Below the pieces are notes generated by a model. The model searched no databases. It was not told where the DNA came from and was given only the letters and a program-made list of their open reading frames with translations. Made by a program: the position numbers and the translations under genes. From positions 10,473,298 through 10,537,297 of the forward strand of contig NC_057790.1 of assembly GCF_014905175.1 (NCBI RefSeq): DNA of 64,000 nt. Reading direction: 5' to 3'. Shown here piece by piece: positions 11,246-22,880 of this stretch. The first letter of the stretch is position 1, and every line of letters starts with the position of its first letter. This DNA is from Aphidius gifuensis (lineage: Eukaryota > Arthropoda > Insecta > Hymenoptera > Braconidae).

Positions 11246-13605
11246 TTTCTTCATTGAGATCAACCAGAAAAAGTCTGTGGGGAAAACTAAATCTTCCTCA
11301 GGATAAAATTTTTAAGCATCCTATCATGAAAACCGTCATGACGAAATTATTGGATCATGAAAATACCATAAAAAGACTTCAATATAAAAATGAAATGGAG
11401 AAACTCCGGAGGAAAAATCTTATTGACCCGGAAGAAATAGAAACACCTTTGGTTCGTTGCTTAATTGAAACTCAAATGCGTAATCAGAAGACAACAAAAA
11501 ACGGTAGGCGATACCCGAAGCCGATAAAAATATTTTGTTTAGGGCAAAAAAAGCGATCTAAGAAAGCGTATGAAAATTTAAATTCGGAGATGCCCCATTG
11601 TATACCTTCAGTATCAACTTTAAATAAGTTATCCGCGGATATTATAATCGATGTAGGCCTTAATTCTGCTGTAATACAAGCCTTAAAAAGAAAAGCATCT
11701 GAATTATCATTCAAAGACAGACACGTTGTTATAATGTTTGATGAAGTAGCCAATAGGGCAGGATTGTTTTTGCATGAAAAATCAGGCAAAGTTTTAGGTT
11801 TTCGTGATTTAGGTACAGAGGGGGGACGTTCGAAAACCATCTGCAAGAAAACGTTGGTTATGATGTTGGGTGGGTTATATAAGCAATTTGTACAACCACT
11901 CGGTCTTTGGTTTCCTGGGTCAGTTGTACAAACAGGGGAAATTGTCACGATATTGCCGCACGTTATACGTGCCGTACGTAATTGCGGATTTATTGTAGTC
12001 GGGACTGTCTGTGACCAGGGCAGAACAAACGTCGCTGCTCTCAATACTTTAAAGCTCGGTCCGTCCGGAACTCCTAACGATAATTGTTTTTTTCTTGTCG
12101 ATAATTTGGAAGTTGCGATCTTTTATGACTGGCCTCATCTCCTTAAATGTTTATCGTGTTTATTGCGAGGGGATTGGTGGAAATGGATACAGAAACACTC
12201 TTCCAGTGGTAAAAATGTTTGGGATTATCCTGGGCAAAATATTATTTATAACGGTAAATTAGCTCGTTGGCGGGACGTTATAGACATGTTTAAAAAAAGG
12301 CAGGCATCCGGATCAACAGGTAAATTAAAATACCGTTATATTTTTCCTTCATCAAGAGATAAGATGAGGGTAAAATATGCTGCCCAGATCTTGAGTGAGT
12401 CGACTGCTCGGTATTTGAGGGATGCTTCTCAATCACTTGAGAGCTTATCAAAAGGGTCAATGCAAGAGACAGCCGATGTCATTGCAGACTGGGATAAACT
12501 ATTTGACTCTGTATTGGGACAAAATGTAGTGAAGAAATATTCCAAGCCTTCGCGAGCCAACCCAACACCATCATCCGGTCATTGCGAGAAGTGGGAATAT
12601 TATAAAAACAAATTCGAAAACATGAAGTTACTGACATGTGAGGGAACGACCGCGAAAAAGCCTCCTACATTTAAAAATATTGTCACTACGTTAACGAGCT
12701 TTCAACGTGTTTGGATTTATCTTCAATCCCAGGGATTCGAAGAGTTTTTTACTCGCCAAACAACTCAAGACCCTCTCGAAAATTTGTTTGGCTTTTTTCG
12801 TTCAATTTGCGGTAATAATACCAATCTTGATTGCGTGTTATCACTTTCTTGCATGAAAACCGCATTAATCGTAAATTGTACAAAAAGCTACACAAATAAA
12901 AACAATTGTGAGAATGATAGAAGGGAAAAATTGCTAGATTTTGATGATTTGTTTGCTGTTTTAGACGATAATAATGATAATTTAAATAATACGATTGATA
13001 ACGGAATAATTGATAACGAGCAAACGGAAAATACAAATGAAAACACCTACATTCATGATGGGTGTTTGCTTGGTTCTATACCAATTTTAGAAAATAAAGA
13101 ACAGATTGATAATGACTCTGAGGATGATGACGATGACAAGCTTCACATTGCAGAAGATCCTGAAAGTGATATTGATGATGATATTCCAGTCTTTCACATT
13201 CCGGAAACAGGATCAAAAAGTCTGGAAGATCATATCATGGATACTTGTGAGCTTAGAGACATCGTCATCGCTGAATTCGCGTTAGTAGTTTTTAAAAATA
13301 TCAAATCATCTTGCCAAAGTTGTTCACGCAGCATGGACTTCTCGCAAAACCCTCTATCACCTCTCATAATCGAGAGTTTTGAAGAAGCTATAACGCAATT
13401 TAATATTTTAGTGAAGCCGATTTTACATGAAAATGATGTTGTAATTAAAACCCAAATGTTGTTACACAAGGCTGTTCCTATAAACTGGTTACTTTGTTCC
13501 GAACATGACCTGGGAAATATGTTCATTAATTATCTTAGCAAAGAATTAATTAAGGAGTTTTGTCGAACTGTTAATAATGCATTTAGAGAACCGAAAAAAA
13601 AGTAA
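11246..13605 (+). CDS. P-element/THAP9-like transposase, catalytic exon
   Basis: An uninterrupted frame of about 785 residues, open from acceptor TTTGCAG|TTTC to TAA. It matches P-element/THAP9 transposases: an N-terminal leucine/coiled-coil stretch, then an RNase H-like core with the first catalytic Asp in VVIMFDEV (codon 11,740), a second Asp in FYDWPHLLKCL (codon 12,127), and the paired Asp/Glu in QDPLENLFG (Glu codon 12,778), the positions used for DDE-type catalysis in this family. Between them lies the GTP-binding insertion characteristic of P transposase. The C-terminus is an acidic Asp/Asn-rich segment followed by a Cys-containing tail. The protein would excise and reinsert DNA in the nucleus using GTP. 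No stop or frameshift is seen, unlike every other transposon gene here. No terminal repeats are recognised, so it could be an autonomous element or a domesticated gene. Confidence 0.88.
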
Positions 13606-14956
13606 ATAATCACAATATAACTGAGACTGAAATAGTAGAAAAAACACGCGTCCTGCAGCCTTTAGTATTATCTTAGAAAATTTAGCGTACGAATATACAT
13701 ACTCCTTTATTCATTCTTTGCAAAGATCATTAATATTTTTTTTTAGTATCGTAATTTTTAACCTAATAGAAAGAAGTATTCGCGGGATATAATAAAATAA
13801 TTAGAAAAAGCTGTATGCCAAAAAAAGTAATTTTATAAATATTTTTTATGTAAGTTTTTTAAAGTCGATAATATATATTGATAACAGTATAATAATTAAA
13901 TTTTAAATTCGGAAATAGGAAAAAAAATTGATTTTAAATAAAATTATTTCGTAGTATAATAAAATTAGATTAATTTTATAATTGTAAAATTTTTAGAAAT
14001 CCTAATTCGATATTTGATTATATATTAACATATATTTATGAATAATTTAAGAAAATTTGATTAAAAATAAAAATAATAGTTGGAGGGGCCAGTCAAAAAA
14101 TTTATCCATCTATTTTCTTGTAACGTAAACGGAGTTTCCGGGAGTAGAATTAACTTAGGATAGGTATAGAAATTATGTTAAGACTTTATCTTTATTTTTT
14201 GCGTTGTTGTCTCCTGATTATTTTATCGCGTTTAAGTTTGATTAAGCAACAAGAGAAGTGAACAGCAAATATAAAATTTCATAATTTCATGGTAAGCATC
14301 AATCTATAGTTTAATAATTTTTAAATAAGATTTTTAATTGTCTTACTAATTGGTCTTGTTTGTTTTTTGTTTCAACGATTCCGAGATTAATCTAACGGGT
14401 TATATATTCATCACAAAAAGGTAAAAATTGATATGTAATTTCGTTTTTAAAAAAATCGAAAATAACCTTCCTGTCTCTAATGGAATATTTCATTTTTTTT
14501 TTTGTTTCATGGAATTCGAGATCACCTTTATGTACCATCATCATTATCCTCATCATTTTGTGATAATTAATAGCAATAAATAATATGAATGATAATAACG
14601 ACAACATTAAATTCACTTTTTCAACAACTGGAAATCAAAAGAAATTGATAAAAACCCGAGACGTAGGAACTTATGGGTATATCGAAAAAATATAAAAAGG
14701 TAAGGAGTTATCTTCAACTCATCACAAGACAAGAGTTTATTATGAAAAATTGAAAATTATATTTTTAATTTAAAAAATTTGAAGTATAATAAAAAAATAA
14801 ATATGATGATAATAAAAAATAAAATTATCATCTAAAAAATGAATTGATTCGGGAAGATTCTCTTCTTAGCTATATTTTTCCCTGAGACAATATTCAATCT
14901 ATTTTAATTAAATTTTATTCAAATTTTGTTTTGCAAATTAAAAATTAGAAATTTAT
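13606..14956. other. 3' flank of the transposase, no gene seen
   Basis: Strongly AT-rich. An AATAAA-type polyadenylation word is present near 13,790. A minus-strand open stretch at 14,392-14,616 is hydrophobic and Met-rich and looks like chance. A GT donor-like AAAAGGTAAGGA at about 14,697 follows a short open stretch, but no matching acceptor could be defended. Confidence 0.4.
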
Positions 14957-15128
14957 TAAAATAAATTAATTTTATTTTAGTTATTATTATTTTTATTCAA
15001 AGCACCAGATTTCAGATACGAAAAGCAGGGCAAAAGAGAGACTGTGTCCCTCATTCGTATTGTTTTCTATTATTTTATCCCGGTGCTTCAAAAAAAATAA
15101 TAACAACTAAAATTAAAATTTTATTTTT
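14957..15128. repeat. Hairpin with ~45-bp stem
   Basis: The left arm ending TTTTATTCAAAGCACC is inverted as GGTGCTTCAAAAAAAATAAT at 15,082 onwards, with a loop of about 70 bases containing GAAAAGCAGGGCAAAAG. The stem is almost pure A/T apart from the GCACC/GGTGC tip. It is probably a MITE remnant. Confidence 0.65.
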
Positions 15129-15159
15129 CGTCTAATTTTTTAATTTTCCTATTTACAAA

Positions 15160-15800
15160 ATTATAGTTTAATTATTTTGGCCACATTCTTTTCTTAGCTA
15201 AATTTGTGCCATAGCTCTATTGTTTTTTTGATGATTATTTTATATTAGAAAAGAAAAAAAAAAATTAATTTCCCGGTCACATCCTTTCCTTAGCTTCATT
15301 TTTCCCTTAGATTAATAATTGATATTTAAAAAATTTAATACAAGTAAAATTAATTATTTTGGCCACATTCTTTCCTTAGCTAAATTTGTGCCATAGCTCT
15401 ATTGTTTTTTTGATGATTATTTTATATTGAAAAAAAAAATTAATTTCCCGGTCACATTCTTTTTTTAGCTTCATTTTTCCTTTAGATTAATAATTCATAT
15501 TTAAAAAATTTAATACAAGTAAAACTAATTATTTTGGCCACATTCTTTCTTCAGCTAAATTCTCTGGGTCAATTATTCATATTCAAAAAATTAAATATCT
15601 GTAAACTAGCTTCATTCTTCCACATTTTTTCCTTAGCTCAATTTGTGCCCTAGCTCCATTTTATTCTTGATTAGTATTACATATTAAGAAAAAATAAAAA
15701 CCCCTGAAATTATATTTCTTGGCCACATTCTTCCCTCAGCTAAATTTTTCCCTGGATCAATTATTCATATTTGAAAAAATTTATATCCGTCAAATTAATT
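15160..15800. repeat. ~180-bp tandem repeat with TTCCTTAGCT words
   Basis: The phrase TTGGCCACATTCTT(T/C)C recurs at about 15,178, 15,360, 15,534 and 15,719, each followed by an AGCTAAATT variant and then a second half with CCCGGTCACAT. The spacing is 174-185 bases. The last unit is more diverged. No coding capacity. Confidence 0.75.
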
Positions 15801-15898
15801 AATTGTTATAAATTGAATAACTAATAGTTTTTTTTAATTTTTTAACTAGTTTGAATTTCGAAAATTATTTCTAAAAATAATGACGAGCTGACTGAGCG

Positions 15899-16185
15899 TG
15901 ATAAAGCTGCTTTATTACCTGCAATACTACAATCAGCAGGAAAACATGGAAAGGAAAAAAACATTTTAATTGTAATTTCAGGTAAATTAGTATCAAAATT
16001 AAAAAAATATTCCAATCAGTCTTAAATCTTTTTTCTTTATTTACAGACGGAAACCAAACACATCAGATAAATGAAATGGAAAATTTGTTCATAGGAAGTT
16101 ATGCGTACGTAACAAGTGCAGACCGGAATCGACTCAAGTTTATCTCAGAAAAAAATGTATTTCACATAATATTTTTTTGTTTATA
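15899..16185 (+). pseudogene. Exon-intron-exon-like relic, unknown protein
   Basis: An open stretch beginning DELTERDKAALLPAILQSAG runs to TTTCAG|GTAAATT (about 15,981). A second one starts after TTTATTTACAG at 16,046 and encodes GNQTHQINEMENLFIGSYAY and onward to a TAA near 16,185. Joining across the GT-AG intron of about 65 bases keeps the frame. A stop lies just upstream of the first piece and no acceptor is evident there. The composition is protein-like and not repetitive. I do not recognise the family; it may be the last exons of a host gene or of a transposon gene. Confidence 0.35.
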
Positions 16186-16189
16186 ATAA

Positions 16190-17202
16190 TACGTTGATCA
16201 TACTCGCCACGGAAGATTTAATTACAAGCTTTCTTGTAATTAATTTATTCAATAAATTAAAATTCTTTTGGCAAGTTTAGCTAAGGAATGAATGTAATCA
16301 AAATCACTGTACGCTCATCTTTATCATTCTTTCAGCTTATTTGCCAGAAGGCTCCTAATTTATTGCATAATTTAATTACAAGCAAGCTTGTTATCAATTT
16401 CGATGAACTATAATACTATTGGTAAAAGACTCTTAAGAATTAATGTGGCCAAAGAAATTATGAAGTAATCTTGTTTCTAATTAATTTGTTAAATAATGTA
16501 TGATGTTATTGGAAAGTTAGCCAACGGAAAAATAATTTCATAATTATTTTTGTCATAATTTCTCTGACTACATCAATTCTTTAACTACATCTTTTTTATC
16601 GTTTCTTGTTAATAGTATTTTATTTATTCGATGCCATTCAACACAAAAATTATATTTTAAGAAATAATAATTAACAGATAGTGTCATATGTAAATAATCT
16701 AGAAAAATAGAAATAACTTACGTCATTATCCACAGAATTAGAGACCTGATATGTTATGAAATTGGCTGATTCTCTGGGAAATTATGCGCTGAGATTAATA
16801 AAAGATATATTACATTATACAGATATTATATTATATAATGTAATGTACTACTAATAATATTTCATTTTGTTTTATTTAATCAATGACAAATAAATATAAA
16901 AAATATGATATTCGTATAAATATAATAAATATATACCTATACTTTTACCTGAGAGAATTAAAATATTAAAATGACACTAATAATTATTAATCAATTTTCC
17001 TATTTGAATAAATATTTTATCTATGTTATATTGTAATTTCTTGTTTAAATAAATAGATAAATTAATAAATAATTAATGAAATAATTATAAATATAAATAA
17101 ACATACGAATTTATCACTTATTTACAGAAAGCTATAATTTTAACCGATAAGGAAGAATCGAGTCAGATAACGTAGAAATCAAGCAAAGTTATCATATGAA
17201 TA
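16190..17202. other. AT-rich spacer
   Basis: No gene seen. It contains scattered TAGCTAAGG words (about 16,278) and dense AT dinucleotide tracts around 16,810-16,930. Confidence 0.5.
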
Positions 17203-17840
17203 CAAAATGGCGAATTTACTAGACTCAGTCTAGGGTCCCTTGTGGCAAATAAGCCCACATAAAAATACATGTAGTGCTATACCCCTGGAAGAGAGTGAGA
17301 GAGCGGGGCCTTTCGGGAAGCTTAGGCCTCAGGCAATATGCCCACACGGAAATAAAATATATAATTTATATATAAAATTATATATAATAATTATATATAA
17401 CAATTTTATATACTATTGGGCGAAAACGTGTATATAAATTATATAAAATTTATATAAAATTATATATATTTTTTATATAAAATTATATATAAATTTTATC
17501 ACATTTCCCCCCCCCCCCCCTCAAAATGGCGAATTTACTAGACTCAGTCTAGGGTCCCTTGTGGCAAATAAGCCCACATAAAAATACATGTAGTGCTATA
17601 CCCCTGGAAGAGAGTGAGAGAGCGGGGCCTTTCGGGAAGCTTAGGCCTCAGGCAATATGCCCACACGGAAATAAAATATATAATTTATATATAAAATTAT
17701 ATATAATAATTATATATAACAATTTTATATACTATTGGGCGAAAACGTGTATATAAATTATATAAAATTTATATAAAATTATATATATTTTTTATATAAA
17801 ATTATATATAACTTTTATCACATTTCCCCCCCCCCTCACT
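17203..17840 (+). repeat. Exact-looking 319-bp tandem duplication
   Basis: Two head-to-tail copies (from 17,203 and 17,522) appear identical by eye until the final C tract, where their lengths differ. Each copy has a GC-richer part (GACTCAGTCTAGGGTCCCTT, then GGGGCCTTTCGGGAAGCTTA) followed by a TATATAA-rich tail that includes ACTATTGGGCGAAAACGTG and ends in TTATCACATTT plus poly-C. Both copies carry the same 65-codon open stretch, which I regard as fortuitous. The tail is shared with the repeats near 40.3, 42.2 and 48.8 kb. Confidence 0.9.
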
Positions 17841-17985
17841 CCTCTTCTCCCATGAATTGTTTTTATTTAAAAATTTTCTTAAATTTTAATTTAAAAAAAT
17901 CAAAAACAAATCTTCCGTCAGGATCCCACACGGAAAAAAAATATATAATTTATATATAAAATTATAATCGTAAAATGGCCGACGA
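17841..17985 (-). repeat. Tail of the ACTATTGGGCG/tRNA-like repeat family
   Basis: Reading the minus strand, GGATCCTGACGGAAGATTTG followed by an A/T-rich segment, then CAATTCATGGGAGAAG and poly-G, matches 42,037-42,140, where it follows an intact tRNA-like head. Here the tRNA-like part is missing. Confidence 0.65.
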
Positions 17986-18551
17986 GTAACAATGTTTTTT
18001 CCACTGCTCTCGTATTAATATACTGATAATCAATAATTATTACATTTTCAAATAAAGAGTGGTATTTTAATTAATTATCTAAGTTGTGCCATCAATAAAT
18101 ACAGTTAAAATTCAATAAATAATTACATCCGTTTGGATTTTTATGGCGTGTTGGTTTAGCAGTAACACAACATAACCTAACTCAGTTGGTTTTAGTAGAC
18201 TGGTAAGCCACATAGATAATAATAAAAAATTTACAAAGAAAAGAAAAGATCAAGAATTAATTATCTTTTTAACAAGTCGTGATCGGTCAGCTAATCAACG
18301 CTTAAGACCTGACGGTTGGGGCAGTGATCTAAACTCAGTGCATGTGTGATATAATAATAATCAGTCCTACAGTTACTTAGTGTGAATCATCGCCGGGACC
18401 TGGTGATTGTGAGCGTATACTAACTGCTGTCTGGCATCGACAACACAGTTATTGACATTATCTACATACTAATCCAAACTTGTAGCTAACTTTGGGTGGC
18501 GTGAAGTTCATGTAGATTACTGTTTTTGTTTACTAGAGTGACAGCTCTACT

Positions 18552-19559
18552 ATGTCTACTATCAGATCACCACACAGGCGCAGTATGTCGCTTGATGGGT
18601 CTGTTGACATTGTCAACAATGAAGATACACAGTCAATTAAAAAAATCAAGTAAAACCATTACAAAGACAAATGTAGATGTAAATAAAATAACCAAACCAA
18701 TTGGTAGACCACCTAAAAAAACTGATAAAACTGATACATCTTTACTCGATCAAATAAAAATAATGATGGATGAACAAACAAGCTCTATGACCATAAACAT
18801 GAACACAGCAATTTCGGATTCAGCTGTTAAACTCAATAACAAAATTGATGGTGTTGTCCCACAAGTAGCTAATTTAACTACAGACTTTATTGAGAATTTC
18901 AAGCTAATCAAAAGTGAGGTCAACCAAGCTAAACAGGCTGTTACTCAGGTGTGACACAGCTACAAACCAAAACTGACACTCATACTGAACAGATACAAAA
19001 AATTTTGGATGATAAAATAAATAGCACTGATAAAAATAATAACAATAGCTCTGAATTAATAAACAGAATGTCGAACATTGTTGTATTTGGTATTCCGGAA
19101 GCTGATGGTAATATTAGTGATAAACAACGTCTTGATATGGACAGAGGTAAAGTTGATGAATTGGTTAGTGTTGTGCTCAATAACGTCACACCTTTATTGG
19201 GCAAGGTAACCGTTACCTCTTCCCGTATACATCCTTTTTCTGGTACAGTCACCAAGCCCAGAATGACAAAAGTCAGGTTTAATAATATTACTAATAAAGA
19301 ACTGTTCACACAGAAATTTATAGAGGCAAAGAACAACCATACACTAAAGGATTGGATGAATAGCATTTACATCTCGAACGATTTTGCACCACATTAATTA
19401 CAACAAAGGAACGTTCTCAGGAAACAGTTGGCTCAGTCAGGCGAGGTCAATTCTTCAGTAAAATTCATCAACGGTCGTTTCAAGATCGTTCAGATAAAGC
19501 AACGGAACATTATCAACAACAACAACATGATCAACAATGTCAACAACTCCAACAGTTAG
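18552..19559 (+). pseudogene. LINE ORF1 protein (frameshifted)
   Basis: The ATG at 18,552 opens a frame (STIRSPHRRSMSLDG) that breaks near 18,650 in an A-rich run, continues in a second frame to about 18,950, a third to 19,397, and a fourth to TAG at 19,557. The middle part is basic (KPIGRPPKKT), then long alpha-helical with Gln/Asn repeats suggesting a coiled coil, then an RRM-like segment with SNIVVFGIPE and the closing INGRFKIVQIKQR. This order is typical of ORF1p of Jockey/CR1-type LINEs, which binds element RNA and chaperones target-primed reverse transcription. At least three frame breaks make it non-functional. Confidence 0.7.
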
Positions 19560-19734
19560 AAATGTGTGATGATATTGCTCTTACACAACAAGTGAATTAA
19601 TACATAATTATGCATCACCATCATCTACATTTAATTAAAGCATAAATTCTTCGTTTACTCTGCCATCTAGCTTACAAAATAATTCACAACTACACAGTAA
19701 AAAAAAGTTGGTAATTCGTTTGTAATTTGTAGAC

Positions 19735-19975
19735 TTCAGTCGTTTGTCAAATTTTTGTTTGTTAATTTAACAAAAAAAAATTTGTAAAATCTTTTGACAA
19801 ATTTTATTTGTTAATTTTACAAACAAAAAATTTGTAAAATGATTTTACAAACTCCGTTTGTTAATTTTACCAACAAAAAATTTGTAAAATGTTTTTACAA
19901 ACTCCGTTTGTTAATTTTACAAATTTCGTTTGTTAATTTTACAAATTTTTTTTTGTAAAATCAATTTGTAACATA
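19735..19975. repeat. Left subterminal repeats of the CACTA-like element
   Basis: Alternating direct and inverted copies of words such as TTTGTTAATTTTACAAA and AAATTTGTAAAATG, about 40-50 bases per unit. They mirror the block at 22,570-22,868. Confidence 0.85.
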
Positions 19976-20353
19976 AAAATGAAGATTTAATGTAAAAATA
20001 AGAAGAATATCTGAAAAAATCTTGCATACGGTCGGATTGAGTCGGACGATGTGTGTTTTTATAAGCAGCTGATAATAGACAACACGTGAAGTATTTTTTT
20101 TCTTCAAAAACAAATAAATAATTATTAAATTATAATTATAATAAATCAATAATTCGTGTTTTCAATGACTTCATCAAGTAAGTTAATTTAAAGTGATTTA
20201 TAAATTCCTTCAAGATTATTTATAAATGTTATTTTATATTTTTAATTAATTCTTAATTAATAACATAATAACAATATGCTTGTTGACAATATTTTCGAAG
20301 CTACTTACTTGATAATTAATTAATTGTTAAATATCAGGTAATATTGTAAGAAT

Positions 20354-22035
20354 ATGAATGGATTAGAAGAATTTCCTGATCAATGTCAATTCTCGAATGT
20401 GCTTTTATTATTGTTCAGTATAAAAATGAAAAAAAATGGGTACAGCTTTCAGAGCATTTTACATATGCTGATATCATCCACAAAGTTATTACTGAATATC
20501 TAATTTTTTTATTTTATCAAGCAATTGAAAGAACTTCTCATTAATCACTAATATGGAGATGAAATATTTGAATCATACAATGATTTAGGATATTTAACAA
20601 AAAAATGTAGAAAAGTTATTGTCAATATTGTGGCAAGTGAACTTTTAAAACATAAAAAAATAACCCAGAGATGTGGTTTTATTTCAAGATAAATTTCATC
20701 AACAATGTTTGACTAAAAAATTTGTTGATAATAATTATTAAGTACAAAACGTATACAAAAGTTACAAAGATGGTAGTGTACTTAAAAATAATACATTTTT
20801 TCAAATAAATAAAATTTCAATTCATCTACAAATTTATTATGACGAGTTTGAGGTTTGCAACCTTTTGAGTCCGAAAGCAGGTATACACAAAATTGGTGCT
20901 TTTTATTATTCCATTTAAAATTTACCTTAACATATGCTTTCAAAATTAGACAATATTCGTTTACTTGCCCTCGGTTATGATTTTGATATTTAAAGTTTTG
21001 GTATAAATCCAGTTTTAAAAATAATATAGTTAATGATTCAAAAATTTTAGAAACAGATGGTATATTTATAAAAGGACTTAATTCTTTTGTCAAAGGTAGT
21101 TTAATATCTGTAAGTTTTGATAATTTGGGAGGAGCAAAAATAATAGGTATGAATGAATCTTTCGTAGCCACGTATTCTTGTAGAATTTGTAAAATAACTA
21201 TAAAAGAAGCTAGAAAAAGTGTTTCATTAAATGAAAGTCTGTTGCGAACTAAATCAGAATTTATCTCATTATATCATCAGTTAGAATATTGTAATAATGA
21301 TACATTTAATTTTTATAGTATAAAAAACAAAAATCTTTGGGTAGAGTTGAAATTTTATGATTTTGTTGATAGTTCAATTGTTGATATATTCCATGACTTT
21401 TTAGAGGGTATTTGTCACCGGGATATAAAATATGTACTTAAATATTTGATCAAGATAGGTATTGTCGATCTGTCAAATTTAAATAATAAAATATCAACTT
21501 TTGATTATGGCTCACATAATAGATCTAACCATCCATGTCCAATAGATTTAAATAAAAACGCAAAATTAGTAGGTCAGCGTGGTGCTCAAATGTTTTGTTT
21601 GATAACTTATTTACCACTTTTTTTAACTGATGAAATAACGAAATTGAATCATGGAGAGTTATTTTATTGTTAATAGAAATTATGAAAATTGTATTTGCTC
21701 CAACAATAAGCTATGATATGTTAGATAGACTAACAGTTTTAATTAAAGACCATCATAGTCTTATTATTAATGAATTTAATTCATCATTGATAATGAAAGA
21801 TCATTTGATAACACATCTTCCAATGATTATAAATAAAATGGGACCACTAAGAATTCATTGGACCATGAAATACGAAAGTAAAAATGGATTTTTAAAAAGT
21901 TTCGTATACAAGTTGAAAAATTTCAAAGACATAGCACATACACTGGCTAATCGTCATCAAAAATGTATGCTACAATCATGGAATAATAGAAACTATATTC
22001 TGAAGACGAACCACAAATTAACAACACAAAAATAA
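20354..22035 (+). pseudogene. CACTA-like transposase (broken)
   Basis: Successive conserved blocks appear in order but in different frames. An N-terminal helical block includes YNDLGYLTKKCRKVIV. Next comes GIHKIGAFYYSI followed by SKLDNIRLLALGYDFDI (around 20,885-20,980), with stops in and after it. Then FDNLGGAKIIG plus a CRIC zinc-like motif lies in the open piece 21,125-21,673. Finally HHSLIINEFN, THLPMIINKMGPLRIHW, MKYESKNGFLK and TLANRHQ lie in 21,667-22,035. The HLP-GPL-W-K-E-K-N pattern is the hallmark of a large family of animal transposases that I associate with EnSpm/CACTA-type elements. At least five lesions make it inactive. The exact superfamily name is less certain than the gene's identity as a transposase. 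Confidence 0.7.
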
Positions 22036-22569
22036 TAAGTTTAAAGTCAAGTGAATTTTGTGATATTATTAACAAAACGTTAAATATAAATTCAAATAAT
22101 TATATTTCTATAAGTAATAGTGTTGATATTCGAGGTGAACATTTGATAATACAAACATTTATTTGTACATCAAATACTAATAGTTTTCCAACTTTCGGAA
22201 AAATCCTTATGATTTTTTCACATAATTTAAAGTTTTATATCATTTGTCAAAGTTGGAAGACAGAAGGTATTTCACCATCATGCTTAGGATATATTGTAGA
22301 AAATACTTTTGAATTATGTATACATGAAGTTATCAATCTATACCTCATACAAAAAGTTAGAATATAAACGAGTCTACAGATAAAAAATTAGTTATTGTAA
22401 CAGATTATTTTTTGTCAATTTTGTAATTGATAAAATAATATTGTATAAATATTCATATATGTACAGAGTGAGTCATTTCATTGTTTAGTTATATGAAAAA
22501 TAATAAAATTTACGTATCAAAAAATATTATATAAATGAATATACATTTTTTTTTTTGCTTAAACAAAAA

Positions 22570-22868
22570 AAAAAAAATTTAACAAAAAGTATTTGTAAAA
22601 TTAACAAACAGCTGTTTGTAAATTTCATTTTACAAACAAAAATTTGTAATTTAACAAACGGCTGTTTGTAAATTTCATTTTACAAACAAAAATTTGTAAA
22701 ATTAACAAACAGCTGTTTGTAAATTTTATTTTACAAACAAATATTTGTAAAATTAACAAACAATTATTTGTAGACTTAATTTAACAAATAAAATGTTTGT
22801 TAAATTAACAAACGTTCTGTTGGTGGACCTAAATTAACAAACTGAATTTGTTAATTTTACCAACTATT
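22570..22868. repeat. Right subterminal repeats of the CACTA-like element
   Basis: About six copies of AACAAACNGCTGTTTGTAAA alternating with TTTTACAAACAAAAATTTG. The word ACAAACAGCTGTTTGT is itself a 16-base perfect palindrome. Confidence 0.85.
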
Positions 22869-22880
22869 TTTTACTGTGTA

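Larger units (their letters stand above)
19693..22878 (+). mobile_element. CACTA-like (CMC) DNA transposon inserted in the LINE
   Basis: 3,186 bp bounded by inverted ends CACAGTAAAAAAAAGTTGG and CCAACTATTTTTTACTGTG and flanked by TA on both sides (19,691-19,692; 22,879-22,880). Subterminal arrays of ACAAACNGCTGTTTGTAAAT-like palindromic words fill about 250 bases at each end, a design typical of CACTA/CMC elements where they bind transposase. The interior carries a decayed transposase gene. Removal of the element restores the LINE context on each side, so insertion followed LINE integration. Confidence 0.8.

Noticed and set aside
17240..17756. Two identical 65-codon frames
   Set aside because: They are the same repeat unit duplicated; the sequence runs into TA-rich tail and has no protein-like features.
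20782..21171. Minus-strand 129-codon frame
   Set aside because: Antisense shadow of the broken CACTA-like transposase, whose conserved blocks read on the plus strand.
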